From Burkholderiaceae bacterium (lineage in GTDB: Bacteria; Pseudomonadota; Gammaproteobacteria; Burkholderiales; Burkholderiaceae_E): DNA of 64,000 bases. Within the stretch, counting starts at the first letter, position 1, and every line of letters starts with the position of its first letter. The notes below the pieces were generated by a model. That model was not told where the DNA came from. It ran no database searches and saw nothing but the letters and a program-made list of their open reading frames with translations. A program made the translations under genes and the position numbers. The stretch is from NCBI GenBank assembly GCA_016710525.1, contig JADJVQ010000020.1, positions 1-64,000 of the forward strand. Direction: 5' to 3'. Positions 16,346 through 24,617 of this stretch are shown one piece after another.

Positions 16346-17548
16346 CTAGGGACTCGAGCGTTGGCGCAGCCGCTCGCCTGCTGGCACGCCCAGCTGCGGA
16401 TGCATGCGCCCGGCCACCAGCCAGGCCGCCAGCAGCCCGATGCCGCCCGCCGCGAAGACCGCGGCCAGCGGCCCGACCTGAAGCACGAGCCAGACGATGC
16501 CTGGGGTGATGATGTTGGCGACATCGCGGAAGGTCGAGTACACCGCCGACATTTCATTGCGCTCGGAGGGCTTGACCGACATCAGGAAGGGCAGGCCGCC
16601 GCAGATGTCCAGCAGGACCAGGAAATAGGCGCCCAGCAGCAGCAGCGCGATGCTCGCCCAGGGCCAGGCGGACAGCGCGGCGGCCGCGACGAAGCAGCCG
16701 CCCGAGCACAGGAAGCCGGTGCGCACGGCCGCGCGCAGCGAGCGGGTCTGCATCCAGCGCAGCATCAGCGGCGCGAAGAACAGTCCCATCGAAGCCAACG
16801 AGGCCGCCATGCCGCCGATGCGCTCGCTCAGGTTGCTTTCGATGGCGAAGATGCCCACGTAGACCAGGTAGACCGCCCAGCCGCACGAACGCATGACGGC
16901 CAGGAACCACCCGCCCACCAGCCGTGGCTGGGCCGCGAATCGGCGCAGGTAACGCAAGGGATTGGATGAGGCTGTGCCGACCCGCGAGGCCAGGCGGGTA
17001 CTGCCCATGCCCATCCACCAGATCGAGAACAGCATCGCGAGCGCGGCGGTGGCGACGATGGCAAACGGCGCGCCGTGCCAGAAGCCCAGCAGCCAGACAC
17101 CCAGAAAAGGGCCCACTGCCCAGCCGGTGCCGGCGTAGAACAGCCGCAGCGTCTCGAGGCGGCCCAATTCCCCCTTGGCCACATAGTCGAGCACGTTGGC
17201 GTTGTAGCAGACGAAGGCGATCGCGGTGCCCAGCGCCGTGCACATCAGGGCCAGTGCGACAGCCTTGCCGCCCACCATGCCGAATCCGGCGGCCATCAGA
17301 TACAGCAGCACGCCCAGCGAATGCACGTAGCGGCGCGGGACATGGCGGGTGAGCAGCGGCACTGCCAGCACCATCGCGAGCGACAGGATGCCGACCGCAA
17401 AATAGATCTTCGACACGACGACCGCATCGCCCCAGGCGCGGTAGAGCGTCAGCGGATACACCGACAGCGTGACGCCGCGCGCGATCGCCTCGAAGCCGCC
17501 AATGGCGGCGAAGGTGCGAACGGTGGGTTTGTGCGCGGCCTCGGTCAT
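16346..17548 (-). CDS. MFS transporter
   Basis: 400-aa inner-membrane protein with about 12 hydrophobic segments in two halves and a basic cytoplasmic loop in the middle (STRLASRVG). It belongs to the major facilitator superfamily; no family-specific substrate motif was recognised. The charged helix-end pattern KPSERNEMSAVYSTFRD near residue 335 is an MFS feature. The C-terminus is short and basic. It stands alone, divergent from the lipoprotein hydrolase, and is bracketed by a 17-bp direct repeat. Substrate and direction of transport are unknown. Confidence 0.87.
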   Translation of the reverse strand: MTEAAHKPTVRTFAAIGGFEAIARGVTLSVYPLTLYRAWGDAVVVSKIYFAVGILSLAMVLAVPLLTRHVPRRYVHSLGVLLYLMAAGFGMVGGKAVALALMCTALGTAIAFVCYNANVLDYVAKGELGRLETLRLFYAGTGWAVGPFLGVWLLGFWHGAPFAIVATAALAMLFSIWWMGMGSTRLASRVGTASSNPLRYLRRFAAQPRLVGGWFLAVMRSCGWAVYLVYVGIFAIESNLSERIGGMAASLASMGLFFAPLMLRWMQTRSLRAAVRTGFLCSGGCFVAAAALSAWPWASIALLLLGAYFLVLLDICGGLPFLMSVKPSERNEMSAVYSTFRDVANIITPGIVWLVLQVGPLAAVFAAGGIGLLAAWLVAGRMHPQLGVPAGERLRQRSSP

Positions 17549-17653
17549 CGGCGGGGGCGCGCGAGTGGGATGCGGTGCATGAACGGCTGGGCGAAAGTCA
17601 ATCCGACTCGGGTGAGCGCTTCGCGCGGCGGGCGCGAGGCAGCGGGGAGATTA

Positions 17654-17670
17654 CCGGATGACCCGAACAC
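17654..17670 (+). repeat. 17-bp direct repeat, copy 2
   Basis: Second copy of CCGGATGACCCGAACAC, in the 260-bp gap upstream of the MFS gene start. The rest of this gap shows no gene; it should hold the divergent promoters of the MFS and hydrolase genes. Confidence 0.6.
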
Positions 17671-17808
17671 TCGAAGGCAGCAAGGGATTGTTCTGGGCAT
17701 AGGACGATCCAGGAATTCGCAATGAGGCACGTCGATGGACTTTGGTGCGATGGACACTGGCCGCACGCCCGAGCAGCATGCTGGAACCTGGCCGCTTGGA
17801 AGCGCACC

Positions 17809-18741
17809 ATGACCGAGTCCACGTTCTGCAAGTTGGGAATTGCGATGCTCCTGCCGCTGCTCCTGATGCTTGGGAGCTGCGCCACCCCCGATCGCGCTGC
17901 CACGTTCGCCAGCAAGGCCGGGGCAGAACAAAGGATCACCCTGCCTGGCCCCGGCCTGACGCTCAGCGGTGTCTTGTTCCCGCCGGCCGGTGCCAGGCGC
18001 GCCCGGCATCCTGCGATCGTGCTGCTTCACGGTTGCAGCGGCATGCTCGACGCGCGCGGGCGGCTCTCCAGCAATCAGCGGGCCTGGGCCGAACGTTTTG
18101 CGCAGTGGGGATTCGTCGCGCTGACCCTGGACAGTTTCAGTCCGCGGGGCGCCGGATCGATCTGTCCGATCCCCAGTGCCGAGCGCCCCGCCAGACCCTG
18201 GGAGGACCGTACTGCCGATGCCTATGCTGCGCTGGCGTGGCTTGTGCGACGATCTGATGTCGACCCTCAGCGGATCTTCGTCGCCGGCTGGTCGCACGGC
18301 GGCTCGACGGTGATGGGCGTGGTTCGGCCCGAAGCGCCCGGACGTCTGGCGGACGGCCCGCGCTTCAGGGCGGCCATCGCGTTCTACCCTGGGTGCCCGC
18401 GGCCTCCCGCCTTGAACAACTACCGCCCGACCATGCCTTTGCTCATCCTGCATGGCGAAGCCGACGACTGGGTGCCGGCCGCGCCCTGCGTCGATCTCGC
18501 GCGGCATTTCGCTGACACGCCCTTCATCGTGAGGACGCTCCTTTACCCGGGGGCCCATCACGGCTTCGATGCCCCGAGCAACCGGCTCGTGTTCCTGCCT
18601 GATGTCTACAACCCTCGGGCGCCAGACGGGCGCGGCGCCCACGCCGGGGGCCATGAGCCGTCTCGGGCACATGCCGTCCAGGAGACCCGGGCGTACCTCA
18701 GCGGCTTCCTGAGCATCCCGCTGCCCGGCCCGGCCCGCTGA
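17809..18741 (+). CDS. Dienelactone-hydrolase-type alpha/beta hydrolase lipoprotein
   Basis: 310 aa. A signal peptide with lipobox LGSC (Cys about residue 24) predicts a lipid-anchored periplasmic protein. The alpha/beta hydrolase core has the oxyanion segment VLLHGCSG, the nucleophile elbow GWSHGGS and a late GAHHGFD with the catalytic His; LILHGEADDWVP carries the acid. The layout is that of the dienelactone hydrolase family. ATG 17809 gives a normal signal peptide; longer in-frame starts do not. It is an esterase or hydrolase of unknown substrate, monocistronic. Confidence 0.85.
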   Translation: MTESTFCKLGIAMLLPLLLMLGSCATPDRAATFASKAGAEQRITLPGPGLTLSGVLFPPAGARRARHPAIVLLHGCSGMLDARGRLSSNQRAWAERFAQWGFVALTLDSFSPRGAGSICPIPSAERPARPWEDRTADAYAALAWLVRRSDVDPQRIFVAGWSHGGSTVMGVVRPEAPGRLADGPRFRAAIAFYPGCPRPPALNNYRPTMPLLILHGEADDWVPAAPCVDLARHFADTPFIVRTLLYPGAHHGFDAPSNRLVFLPDVYNPRAPDGRGAHAGGHEPSRAHAVQETRAYLSGFLSIPLPGPAR

Positions 18742-18855
18742 GCGCGTCGCCGTGCTCCTGACGTGGCATGCCGCAGGGCCGCCGCGCCTTGCGGTTATGC
18801 TGAGCGCAGGCGTTGACGAAATCCGGCAAAAGGCTGGACAGAACAGGGATTGATC

Positions 18856-19776
18856 ATGCGCATTGCAGTGATGGGGTCGGGTGGCCTGGGCGGCTATTTC
18901 GGCGCGCGCCTGGCCCGGGGCGGGGCGGACGTGCACTTTGTCGCCCGGGGCTCGCACCTGAGGGCCATGCGCGAACATGGCCTGCGCGTCGAGGGTCCCG
19001 AGCCCATGCATCTCGCGCAGGTGAATGCCACCGACGATCCCGCCTCGGTGGGTGAGGTCGACCTGGTGATGCTGTGCGTGAAGCTATGGGACACCGAGGC
19101 CGCGCTGGCGCAGATCGTCCCGATGATCGGGCCGGACACCTGCGTGGTCTCGTTCCAGAACGGCGTGCTCAAGGACCAGATGCTGCGCAGCGCCATCGAT
19201 GCGTCGCAACTGATGGGTGGCGTGGGCTACATCGCCGCGACCATCGACCGTCCGGGCGTGATCCGCCAGACCGGCCCGATGCAGCGGCTGGTTTTCGGCG
19301 AGTTCGACGGGACACGGTCGCCGCGCGGCCAGGCCTTCCTGGCAGCCTGCCTGGCCGGCGGAATCCAGGCCGAGCTCTCTGCCGACATCGTGCGCGAGAT
19401 CTGGCAGAAGTATGTTTTCCTGGTCGGGCTGTCCGGCACGACGAGCACCATCCGCAAACCCATCGGACCGATCAGGGACCATCCGCAGACCCGGGCCCTG
19501 CTGCTCGATCTGATGCGCGAGGTGGTGGCCGTGGGCCGCGCGCATGGGGTCGACCTGGCGCGCGATTACGCCGAAGTGCGGCTGCAGCTGGCCGACAACG
19601 TCGCCTACGACATGACCTCGTCGATGCACCACGACCTCGAGCGCGGCAACCCGCTCGAAGTGCGCTGGCTTGCCGGCGGGGTGGTGGAACTGGGCGCGCT
19701 CAAGGGCGTGCCCACGCCCTTGAACCGGGCAATCGCCGCGATCCTGGCGCTGCACGCGAAGGGAAACCGGAGCTGA
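18856..19776 (+). CDS. Ketopantoate reductase family (PanE/ApbA) oxidoreductase
   Basis: 306 aa. The N-terminal NADP-binding fold begins MRIAVMGSGGLGGYFGARLA. CVKLWDTEAA and SFQNGVLKDQ are the conserved substrate-domain entry, and the C-terminal helical domain contains WQKYVFL and SSMHHDLERGNPLEVRWL, the typical 2-dehydropantoate 2-reductase motif (S-M-x-x-D, N-P-x-E). ATG 18856 is preferred over TTG 18850. Several such paralogues usually occur in Burkholderiales, so it may reduce a 2-oxo acid other than ketopantoate. It stands alone and converges on the LysR gene. Confidence 0.9.
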   Translation: MRIAVMGSGGLGGYFGARLARGGADVHFVARGSHLRAMREHGLRVEGPEPMHLAQVNATDDPASVGEVDLVMLCVKLWDTEAALAQIVPMIGPDTCVVSFQNGVLKDQMLRSAIDASQLMGGVGYIAATIDRPGVIRQTGPMQRLVFGEFDGTRSPRGQAFLAACLAGGIQAELSADIVREIWQKYVFLVGLSGTTSTIRKPIGPIRDHPQTRALLLDLMREVVAVGRAHGVDLARDYAEVRLQLADNVAYDMTSSMHHDLERGNPLEVRWLAGGVVELGALKGVPTPLNRAIAAILALHAKGNRS

Positions 19777-19794
19777 TACCCGCGCCGGCGGACC

Positions 19795-20823
19795 TCAGGC
19801 CGGCTTGCCGGTGATCGAGCCCGCGCCGCGCAAGGTGCTCGAGGCGCGCCCCTGGCGCCGCGCGTACCAGCCTGGCCGCGAGGCCGCGGGACGGGCGCCG
19901 AATGCGCTCTGGCATTCGGCCTCGATCCCCATCAGCAGTTCGGCCAGAAATCCGACGACTGCCTGAACCATCGGATCGCGCCGCGCTTCGGGTCGATACA
20001 ACACGCTGTACGGTGGCGCGTCCTGGCTGGTCCAGTCGGGCATCACCGCCTGCAGGTCGCCGTTCTTGACGTGCGGCCACACCGAGATGTCCGAGAAGCG
20101 GCCCACTCCGTGGCCACCGAGCACGGCCTGGAGCACGTAGTCGCGGCTCTCGCTGACCAGCCAGCCCCGCACGGCGACCTCTTCGGTCTCCGATCCGCGC
20201 TGATGCCGCCAGAGATCCAGCACGGTCCCTTCGGGCGAGCGGACGAGCAGGCATTGATGGGCGAGCAGGTCCTTGGGACGGGTGGGGATGCCGTGGCGCT
20301 GCCAGTAGTCCGGCGTCGCGCAGAGGATCAGGCGGCTTTGCGCCATCCGTCGCTGCACCAGGCTGACGCTGCCCGGCCAGCCGAGGGCCAGCAGGATGTC
20401 GAGTCCCTGGATCTGGCCATCGGTGATGGTGAGGCGGTCGATCGCCCGCAAGTCGATCTGGATGCCGGGATGGCGCGCGCGAAATTGCGCCAGCGCCGGC
20501 ACGAGCAGCAGCCGGGTGGCCAGACCTGGCGCGCCAACGATCAGGGTTCGCTCGCGAGGCCCGCCGGAGTCGGCCACCAGCTGATCGGCATCGGCCAATT
20601 GCCTGACCAGCGGCAGGCAGGCTTCCAGGTAGGCCTCGCCCCTGGCGGTGAGCTTGAGCCCCTGGGTGGAGCGGTCGATCAGGCGGGCGCCCAAGTGGGT
20701 CTCCAGCGAGCCGATCAGCTTCGCGATCGACGGCACGCTGACGTCCAGACGCCTCGCGGCGCCGGAGAAGCTGCCTTCCTCGGCAGCCGCGATGAAGTAT
20801 TCCAGGGCTCTGAGCTTGTCCAT
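19795..20823 (-). CDS. LysR-family transcriptional regulator
   Basis: 342 aa, slightly longer than usual because of a basic C-terminal tail. The N-terminal winged helix (residues 1-60: LRALEYFIAAAEEGSFSGAA, then SVPSIAKLIGSLE and the dimer helix) is canonical. The effector domain includes LIVGAPGLATRLLLVPAL and FRARHPGI. It is divergent from the small membrane protein and Bug gene, with a 10-bp-arm inverted repeat directly upstream. It probably controls that transport unit and itself. Confidence 0.93.
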   Translation of the reverse strand: MDKLRALEYFIAAAEEGSFSGAARRLDVSVPSIAKLIGSLETHLGARLIDRSTQGLKLTARGEAYLEACLPLVRQLADADQLVADSGGPRERTLIVGAPGLATRLLLVPALAQFRARHPGIQIDLRAIDRLTITDGQIQGLDILLALGWPGSVSLVQRRMAQSRLILCATPDYWQRHGIPTRPKDLLAHQCLLVRSPEGTVLDLWRHQRGSETEEVAVRGWLVSESRDYVLQAVLGGHGVGRFSDISVWPHVKNGDLQAVMPDWTSQDAPPYSVLYRPEARRDPMVQAVVGFLAELLMGIEAECQSAFGARPAASRPGWYARRQGRASSTLRGAGSITGKPA

Positions 20824-20844
20824 GCGCCGCTTCCTTCCTGGCCG

Positions 20845-20871
20845 TTCGTTTAAGTCAAAAGCTTAAACGAA
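20845..20871. promoter_or_regulatory. LysR-type operator, perfect inverted repeat
   Basis: TTCGTTTAAG and CTTAAACGAA, perfect 10-bp arms separated by TCAAAAG, lie 21 bp upstream of the LysR start and 78 bp before the divergent small gene. The AT-rich dyad in a GC-rich genome and its position fit a LysR recognition and autoregulation site. Confidence 0.7.
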
Positions 20872-20948
20872 TCTGAATCAGGATCGGCTTTCGTGCATCG
20901 GTTCCGCCCTTTAGATTGGCGTCACCCCCGAGATCTGGAGTCCGCACC

Positions 20949-21278
20949 ATGCAAGCTCTCACGACAGCGATTCAACCGGCCGCTCCGGTCACGCAGCGCC
21001 GCCTGCGCACGATGCTGCTGGCGTGGGCCTTCACCGGATTCAACAGCCTGCGCATCGTGGCTTACCTGCCCACGCTGCTGTCGATTCAGAACAGTGGCCA
21101 GTCCGACCAGCATTCGCTGCTGACCTGGCTCACCTTCCTGGGCGCCAACGCAACCATGGCGCTCTGGCTGGTGGAGCAGAACGCTCATCGGATCAATCGC
21201 GCGGCGTTCATCAACGCCGTCAATGCGCTGATGTGTACGGCCATTTGTGTGCTGATCGTCCAGACCCGCTGGTTCTAG
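20949..21278 (+). CDS. Small membrane protein, PQ-loop/SemiSWEET-like
   Basis: 109 aa with about three hydrophobic helices: LLAWAFTGFNSLRIVAYLPTLL, SLLTWLTFLGANATMALWL and a C-terminal AVNALMCTAICVLIV. A Pro at the end of the first helix followed by a Ser/Trp-rich second helix recalls PQ-loop (SemiSWEET) proteins, but the exact PQ pair is absent. The start has GGAG 8 nt upstream. It precedes a Bug gene in the LysR-controlled unit, so it may take part in uptake. Function not established. Confidence 0.7.
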   Translation: MQALTTAIQPAAPVTQRRLRTMLLAWAFTGFNSLRIVAYLPTLLSIQNSGQSDQHSLLTWLTFLGANATMALWLVEQNAHRINRAAFINAVNALMCTAICVLIVQTRWF

Positions 21279-21341
21279 CCCGGCCCGCTCGACGGGTCCG
21301 ATCCCAATCCCCCCGTTCCCAATTTGCAGATGGAGTTCGAC

Positions 21342-22310
21342 ATGCGAGTTCTGATCACCGCGTTCCTGTTCGTGATGAGCTTCCTGCCGGCAGCAGCCCC
21401 GCCCGCACACGCTCAAGATGCCTACCCCAGCAAGGCCGTGCGCCTGGTGGTGCCCCTGGCCAGCGGCGGCCCGACCGATTTCCTGGCCCGCATGGTGGCG
21501 CAACACCTTTCCCGATCGCTGGGACAGCCGGTCGTCGTCGACAACAAGCCGGGCGCCGACGGCGCGATCGGGGCACGCGAGGTCATGTCGGCACCGGCCG
21601 ATGGCCACACGCTGCTCTTTACGCCCGGTTCGATGCTTGCCGCCCCCTTGCAGGCCAGGCCGCCCGCCTTCGATTGGCTGTCCGAATTTGCGCCGATCGG
21701 CAAAGCGGGGCGCCTGAGCTTTTGCCTGGTGGTGCATCCCGATCTTCCCGTCAGGACGGTGGCCGATCTGGTGGCATACGCCCGGGCCAACCCCGACAAG
21801 CTGAGCTTTTCGACCGCGACGCTGAGCGAACTGATGGCGGCGTCGCAGTTCATGAAGGCAACTGATACCCGCATGGTCCGTGTGCCGTACAAAGGGGGCA
21901 CGCAGGCGATGCCGGACCTTCTGGCCGGCCGCATCCAGGTGATGTTCGGTCCGGTCTCGCTGGTCCTGCCGCATGCCAGAAGCGGTGCGGTGCGGGTGCT
22001 GGCCACCTTGCTGCCCCAGCGCGGCGCCGCGCTGCCGGATGTGCCGACCCTGGCCGAGGCGGGTGTGGCCGGCGTCTCGGTGCCCACCTGGCAATCGGTC
22101 TTCGCGCCGGCCAGGACCCCGCGGCCCGTCGTGGACCGTCTGGCGGGCGAACTCGCCGCCGTCATGTCCAAACCCGAAGTCCGGGCCGAACTCGAACGCC
22201 GGGCGATGCTCCCGGAAACCGACTCGCCGCAGGCGCTGGCGATCACCGTGGCGCAGGATCAGGCGGCCTGGACCCGGCTGATTGCCGAATACAAGCTGGG
22301 CGCGGAGTGA
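21342..22310 (+). CDS. Bug/TctC-family periplasmic substrate-binding protein
   Basis: 322-aa Bug protein with a Sec-type signal ending AHAQDA, then PSKAVRLVVPLASGGPTD, VVVDNKPGADGAIGA and VRVPYKGGTQAMPDLLAG. ATG 21342 was chosen because GGAG lies 8 nt upstream. The usual ALPDVPTLAEAG motif is present. It follows the PQ-loop-like small gene and overlaps the glycosyltransferase gene start region, so these three may be one transcript under the adjacent LysR regulator. Confidence 0.92.
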   Translation: MRVLITAFLFVMSFLPAAAPPAHAQDAYPSKAVRLVVPLASGGPTDFLARMVAQHLSRSLGQPVVVDNKPGADGAIGAREVMSAPADGHTLLFTPGSMLAAPLQARPPAFDWLSEFAPIGKAGRLSFCLVVHPDLPVRTVADLVAYARANPDKLSFSTATLSELMAASQFMKATDTRMVRVPYKGGTQAMPDLLAGRIQVMFGPVSLVLPHARSGAVRVLATLLPQRGAALPDVPTLAEAGVAGVSVPTWQSVFAPARTPRPVVDRLAGELAAVMSKPEVRAELERRAMLPETDSPQALAITVAQDQAAWTRLIAEYKLGAE

Positions 22311-22312
22311 GC

Positions 22313-23314
22313 ATGCGGGTGCTGTTCTGCGCGTCGGGCAGTCTCGGGCATCTGAGGCCGATGCTGCCGCTGGCGATGGCCTTTCGGCAGGCCGGGCATC
22401 GAGTCGCCTGGGCCAGTTCGCCCGATGCGCTGCCCGGCCTTGCCGGCTCGGGGTACGACCTGTTCCCCGTCGGCATCGCGATGGCGGCAGCGCGAGCGCT
22501 CTATCGGCAGCGTTGGCCGGAAGCGGCCTCGATGAGCGGACTGCAGCTCAGTACCCACACCTTTCCGCACCTCTTCGGCGGGGTGGTGGCGCCGGCGATG
22601 GTCGATGATCTCGGGCGGGTGATCGATCGCTGGATGCCCGACCTGCTGGTCCACGAGCCAGCCGCGCTCGCGGTGCCGCTGATCTGCGCTTCGCGGGGTC
22701 TGGTCCATGTGTGCCACGGGTATGGGCTCAGGCCACCGGACGGGCATCTGAGTGGCGCCCTGCGGGAGTTCAGCCGGCAGCAGCCCGGCGTGCGGCAGCT
22801 GCCGGCTGACGATGGTGGCATCTACCGACATCGCTACATCGACATCATGCCGCGCCGCCTGCAGGCAGCGTCGCCGCGCGAGCCGGATCGGGTGCTGGCC
22901 TTGAGCCCGGCGGCGGCGGGCGGCACCGTCGTGCCGGACTTGCCGGCCGCATGGCATCGTCGACTGGCGCGCAACGTCCGACCGATCCTCTACCTGAGTT
23001 TCGGCACGGTCTTCAATCAGGGGCCCGCATTCGAGGTGGCGGCGCGGGCGCTGTCCCGGCTCGATGCCACCGTACAGGCGGCCGATCAGTTCAGAAACGC
23101 CGCGGCGCTGGCCGCAGCGGGTGCGGGCCTGGTATTGGGGCCCGAGGACTGCACGGAAGATGCCGTGGCGGGTGCGGCACGCGCGCTGCTGGAAGGCGGC
23201 GCGATCCGCCATGCGGCCCGGCAACTGGGCGCGGACATCGCGCAGATGCCGGCCGCCGCCGACGTGGTCCGGGCTTTGCTCGACCATGGAGCGACGCAGG
23301 TCAGTCCATCGTGA
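22313..23314 (+). CDS. GT1-type glycosyltransferase with internal deletion
   Basis: 333 aa, resembling the UDP-glycosyltransferase/MGT (YjiC-like) family. The N-terminal acceptor half begins FCASGSLGHLRPMLPLA and the C-terminal half begins LYLSFGTVFN. Directly after LSRLDAT the protein jumps to QAADQFRNAAAL, which in relatives lies some 70 residues later. The segment that should hold the HGGxGT donor-binding motif is missing in frame (around nt 23070), and total length is short of the usual 400 or so. It is probably inactive unless this is a sequence error. ATG 22313 has GGAG just upstream; GTG 22307 overlapping the Bug stop is the alternative. Confidence 0.72.
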   Translation: MRVLFCASGSLGHLRPMLPLAMAFRQAGHRVAWASSPDALPGLAGSGYDLFPVGIAMAAARALYRQRWPEAASMSGLQLSTHTFPHLFGGVVAPAMVDDLGRVIDRWMPDLLVHEPAALAVPLICASRGLVHVCHGYGLRPPDGHLSGALREFSRQQPGVRQLPADDGGIYRHRYIDIMPRRLQAASPREPDRVLALSPAAAGGTVVPDLPAAWHRRLARNVRPILYLSFGTVFNQGPAFEVAARALSRLDATVQAADQFRNAAALAAAGAGLVLGPEDCTEDAVAGAARALLEGGAIRHAARQLGADIAQMPAAADVVRALLDHGATQVSPS

Positions 23315-24299
23315 TGCCGGCCTCGCGGGCAACCGCGCGCCAGTTGGCGAAATCACGCTGAACATAGGCTTCGAAAGCCTTGTAGTCCGGTTCGATCAGG
23401 TCGACTCCCAGGCCGGCAAAACGCTCGCGCACGGCCGGCCGGGCCAGCGCCTGGCGCAAGGCTGACTGCAGCTTGTCCAGGACCGGCCGGGGCGTGCCGG
23501 CGGGCGCGAACAGTCCGGTGAAGGTGATCACCTCGTAATCGGGCAGGCCCATCTCGATCAGGGTCGGCACGTCCGGCTGCTGGGCCGAGCGCTGGCGCGA
23601 GGTCACGGCCAGTGCCCGAATGCGGCCTTCCTTGATGTGGGGCAGGGACGCGGTGAGCTGGTCCATCATCGCGTCGACCTGGCCGCCCACCAGGTCGGTG
23701 AGCGCCGGGCCGCTGCCTTTGTAGGGAATGTGATTGAGCTTCACGCCGGCCTGGCGGCCCAGCAGTTCGATCGCCAGATGATTGGACGAGCCCGTGCCCG
23801 CCGATGCCACCGACACCTGGCCGGGGCGCGCCTGGGCCTGGGTGAGGAACTCCTTGTAGCTGCGGATCGGCACCTTGGCCGAGGCTGTCAGCACGATCGG
23901 CACCGAATGGATCGGGCCCACCAGGGCGAAGTCCTTGATCGGGTCGTAGCTGGGATTGCGGGAGAGGGCCGGCGCCACGGTGATCGTGCCGCTGGATCCG
24001 AGCAGCAGGGTGTACCCGTCGGCCGCGCCCTTGGCCACCGACGCCGAACCGATCATGCCTCCGGCGCCGGGCCGGTTCTCGATCACCACCGGCTGGCCGA
24101 GGATCTCGCTCAGCGCGGGGGCGATCGTGCGGGCCGTGATGTCGACATTCCCTCCGGGCGCCCAGGGCACCATGATTCGAATCGGGCGGGCCGGGAAATC
24201 CTGCGCGAGCGCGCTCGCGCCCGGCAGCGCGAGCGCGGCCAGGCCGATCAGGGCGATGCGTCGAGCGCGTCGGGTCATGCGGGTCCTTGAGTGAGGCAT
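23301..24299 (-). CDS. Bug/TctC-family periplasmic substrate-binding protein
   Basis: About 332-aa Bug protein. The signal has an Arg-rich start (TRRARRIALIG) and Ala-rich core ending ASALAQ. Mature motifs are PARPIRIMVPWAPGGNVD, VVIENRPGAGGMIGSA, LNHIPYKGSGPALTDLVGG and PDVPTLIEMG. Starts at 24299 (GGAG 7 nt upstream) and 24278 (AAGGA 5 nt upstream) are both plausible. Its 3' end overlaps the converging glycosyltransferase by 14 bp. It stands alone, with no transporter or enzyme genes on the same strand. Confidence 0.92.
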   Translation of the reverse strand: MPHSRTRMTRRARRIALIGLAALALPGASALAQDFPARPIRIMVPWAPGGNVDITARTIAPALSEILGQPVVIENRPGAGGMIGSASVAKGAADGYTLLLGSSGTITVAPALSRNPSYDPIKDFALVGPIHSVPIVLTASAKVPIRSYKEFLTQAQARPGQVSVASAGTGSSNHLAIELLGRQAGVKLNHIPYKGSGPALTDLVGGQVDAMMDQLTASLPHIKEGRIRALAVTSRQRSAQQPDVPTLIEMGLPDYEVITFTGLFAPAGTPRPVLDKLQSALRQALARPAVRERFAGLGVDLIEPDYKAFEAYVQRDFANWRAVAREAGITMD

Positions 24300-24617
24300 C
24301 GAGAGTCTCCGGCTTTTTGTTGTGTCGGTCTGGCCGGGTCGTGGCTCGCCTGGGGCACACGCGACGGCAGGCCGTCGCGCGCCATCGCACGACAACGCCG
24401 CGGTGGGGGTAGGGTACGCCTGGAAGCACCGGGGGAATACGCGACGCAGGCTGCCGCACCACACGACAACAAGACCGCCGGATCGCCAAGCCCCCTACTT
24501 AGGTACGATGGACGGGCCCCGCCGGCGCGATCAGCATGCGTATTCCTGATCCATCCGACCGCGCTGGTCTGCCATCGCGCCACCCGTGATCTCCCACTTT
24601 TCAAAAGGAGATTCGCC
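24300..24617. other. Intergenic region without recognised gene
   Basis: About 318 bp between the divergent Bug and peptidoglycan-binding genes. One hairpin, GCGACGG-CAGG-CCGTCGC (24361-24378), is visible. No start with a ribosome site or coding pattern was found, apart from the AAAAGGAG that serves the next gene. Promoters for both neighbours are expected here. Confidence 0.4.

Noticed and set aside
16297..17670. The MFS gene as cargo of a transposon
   Set aside because: Only a direct repeat is seen; there are no inverted ends and no transposase.
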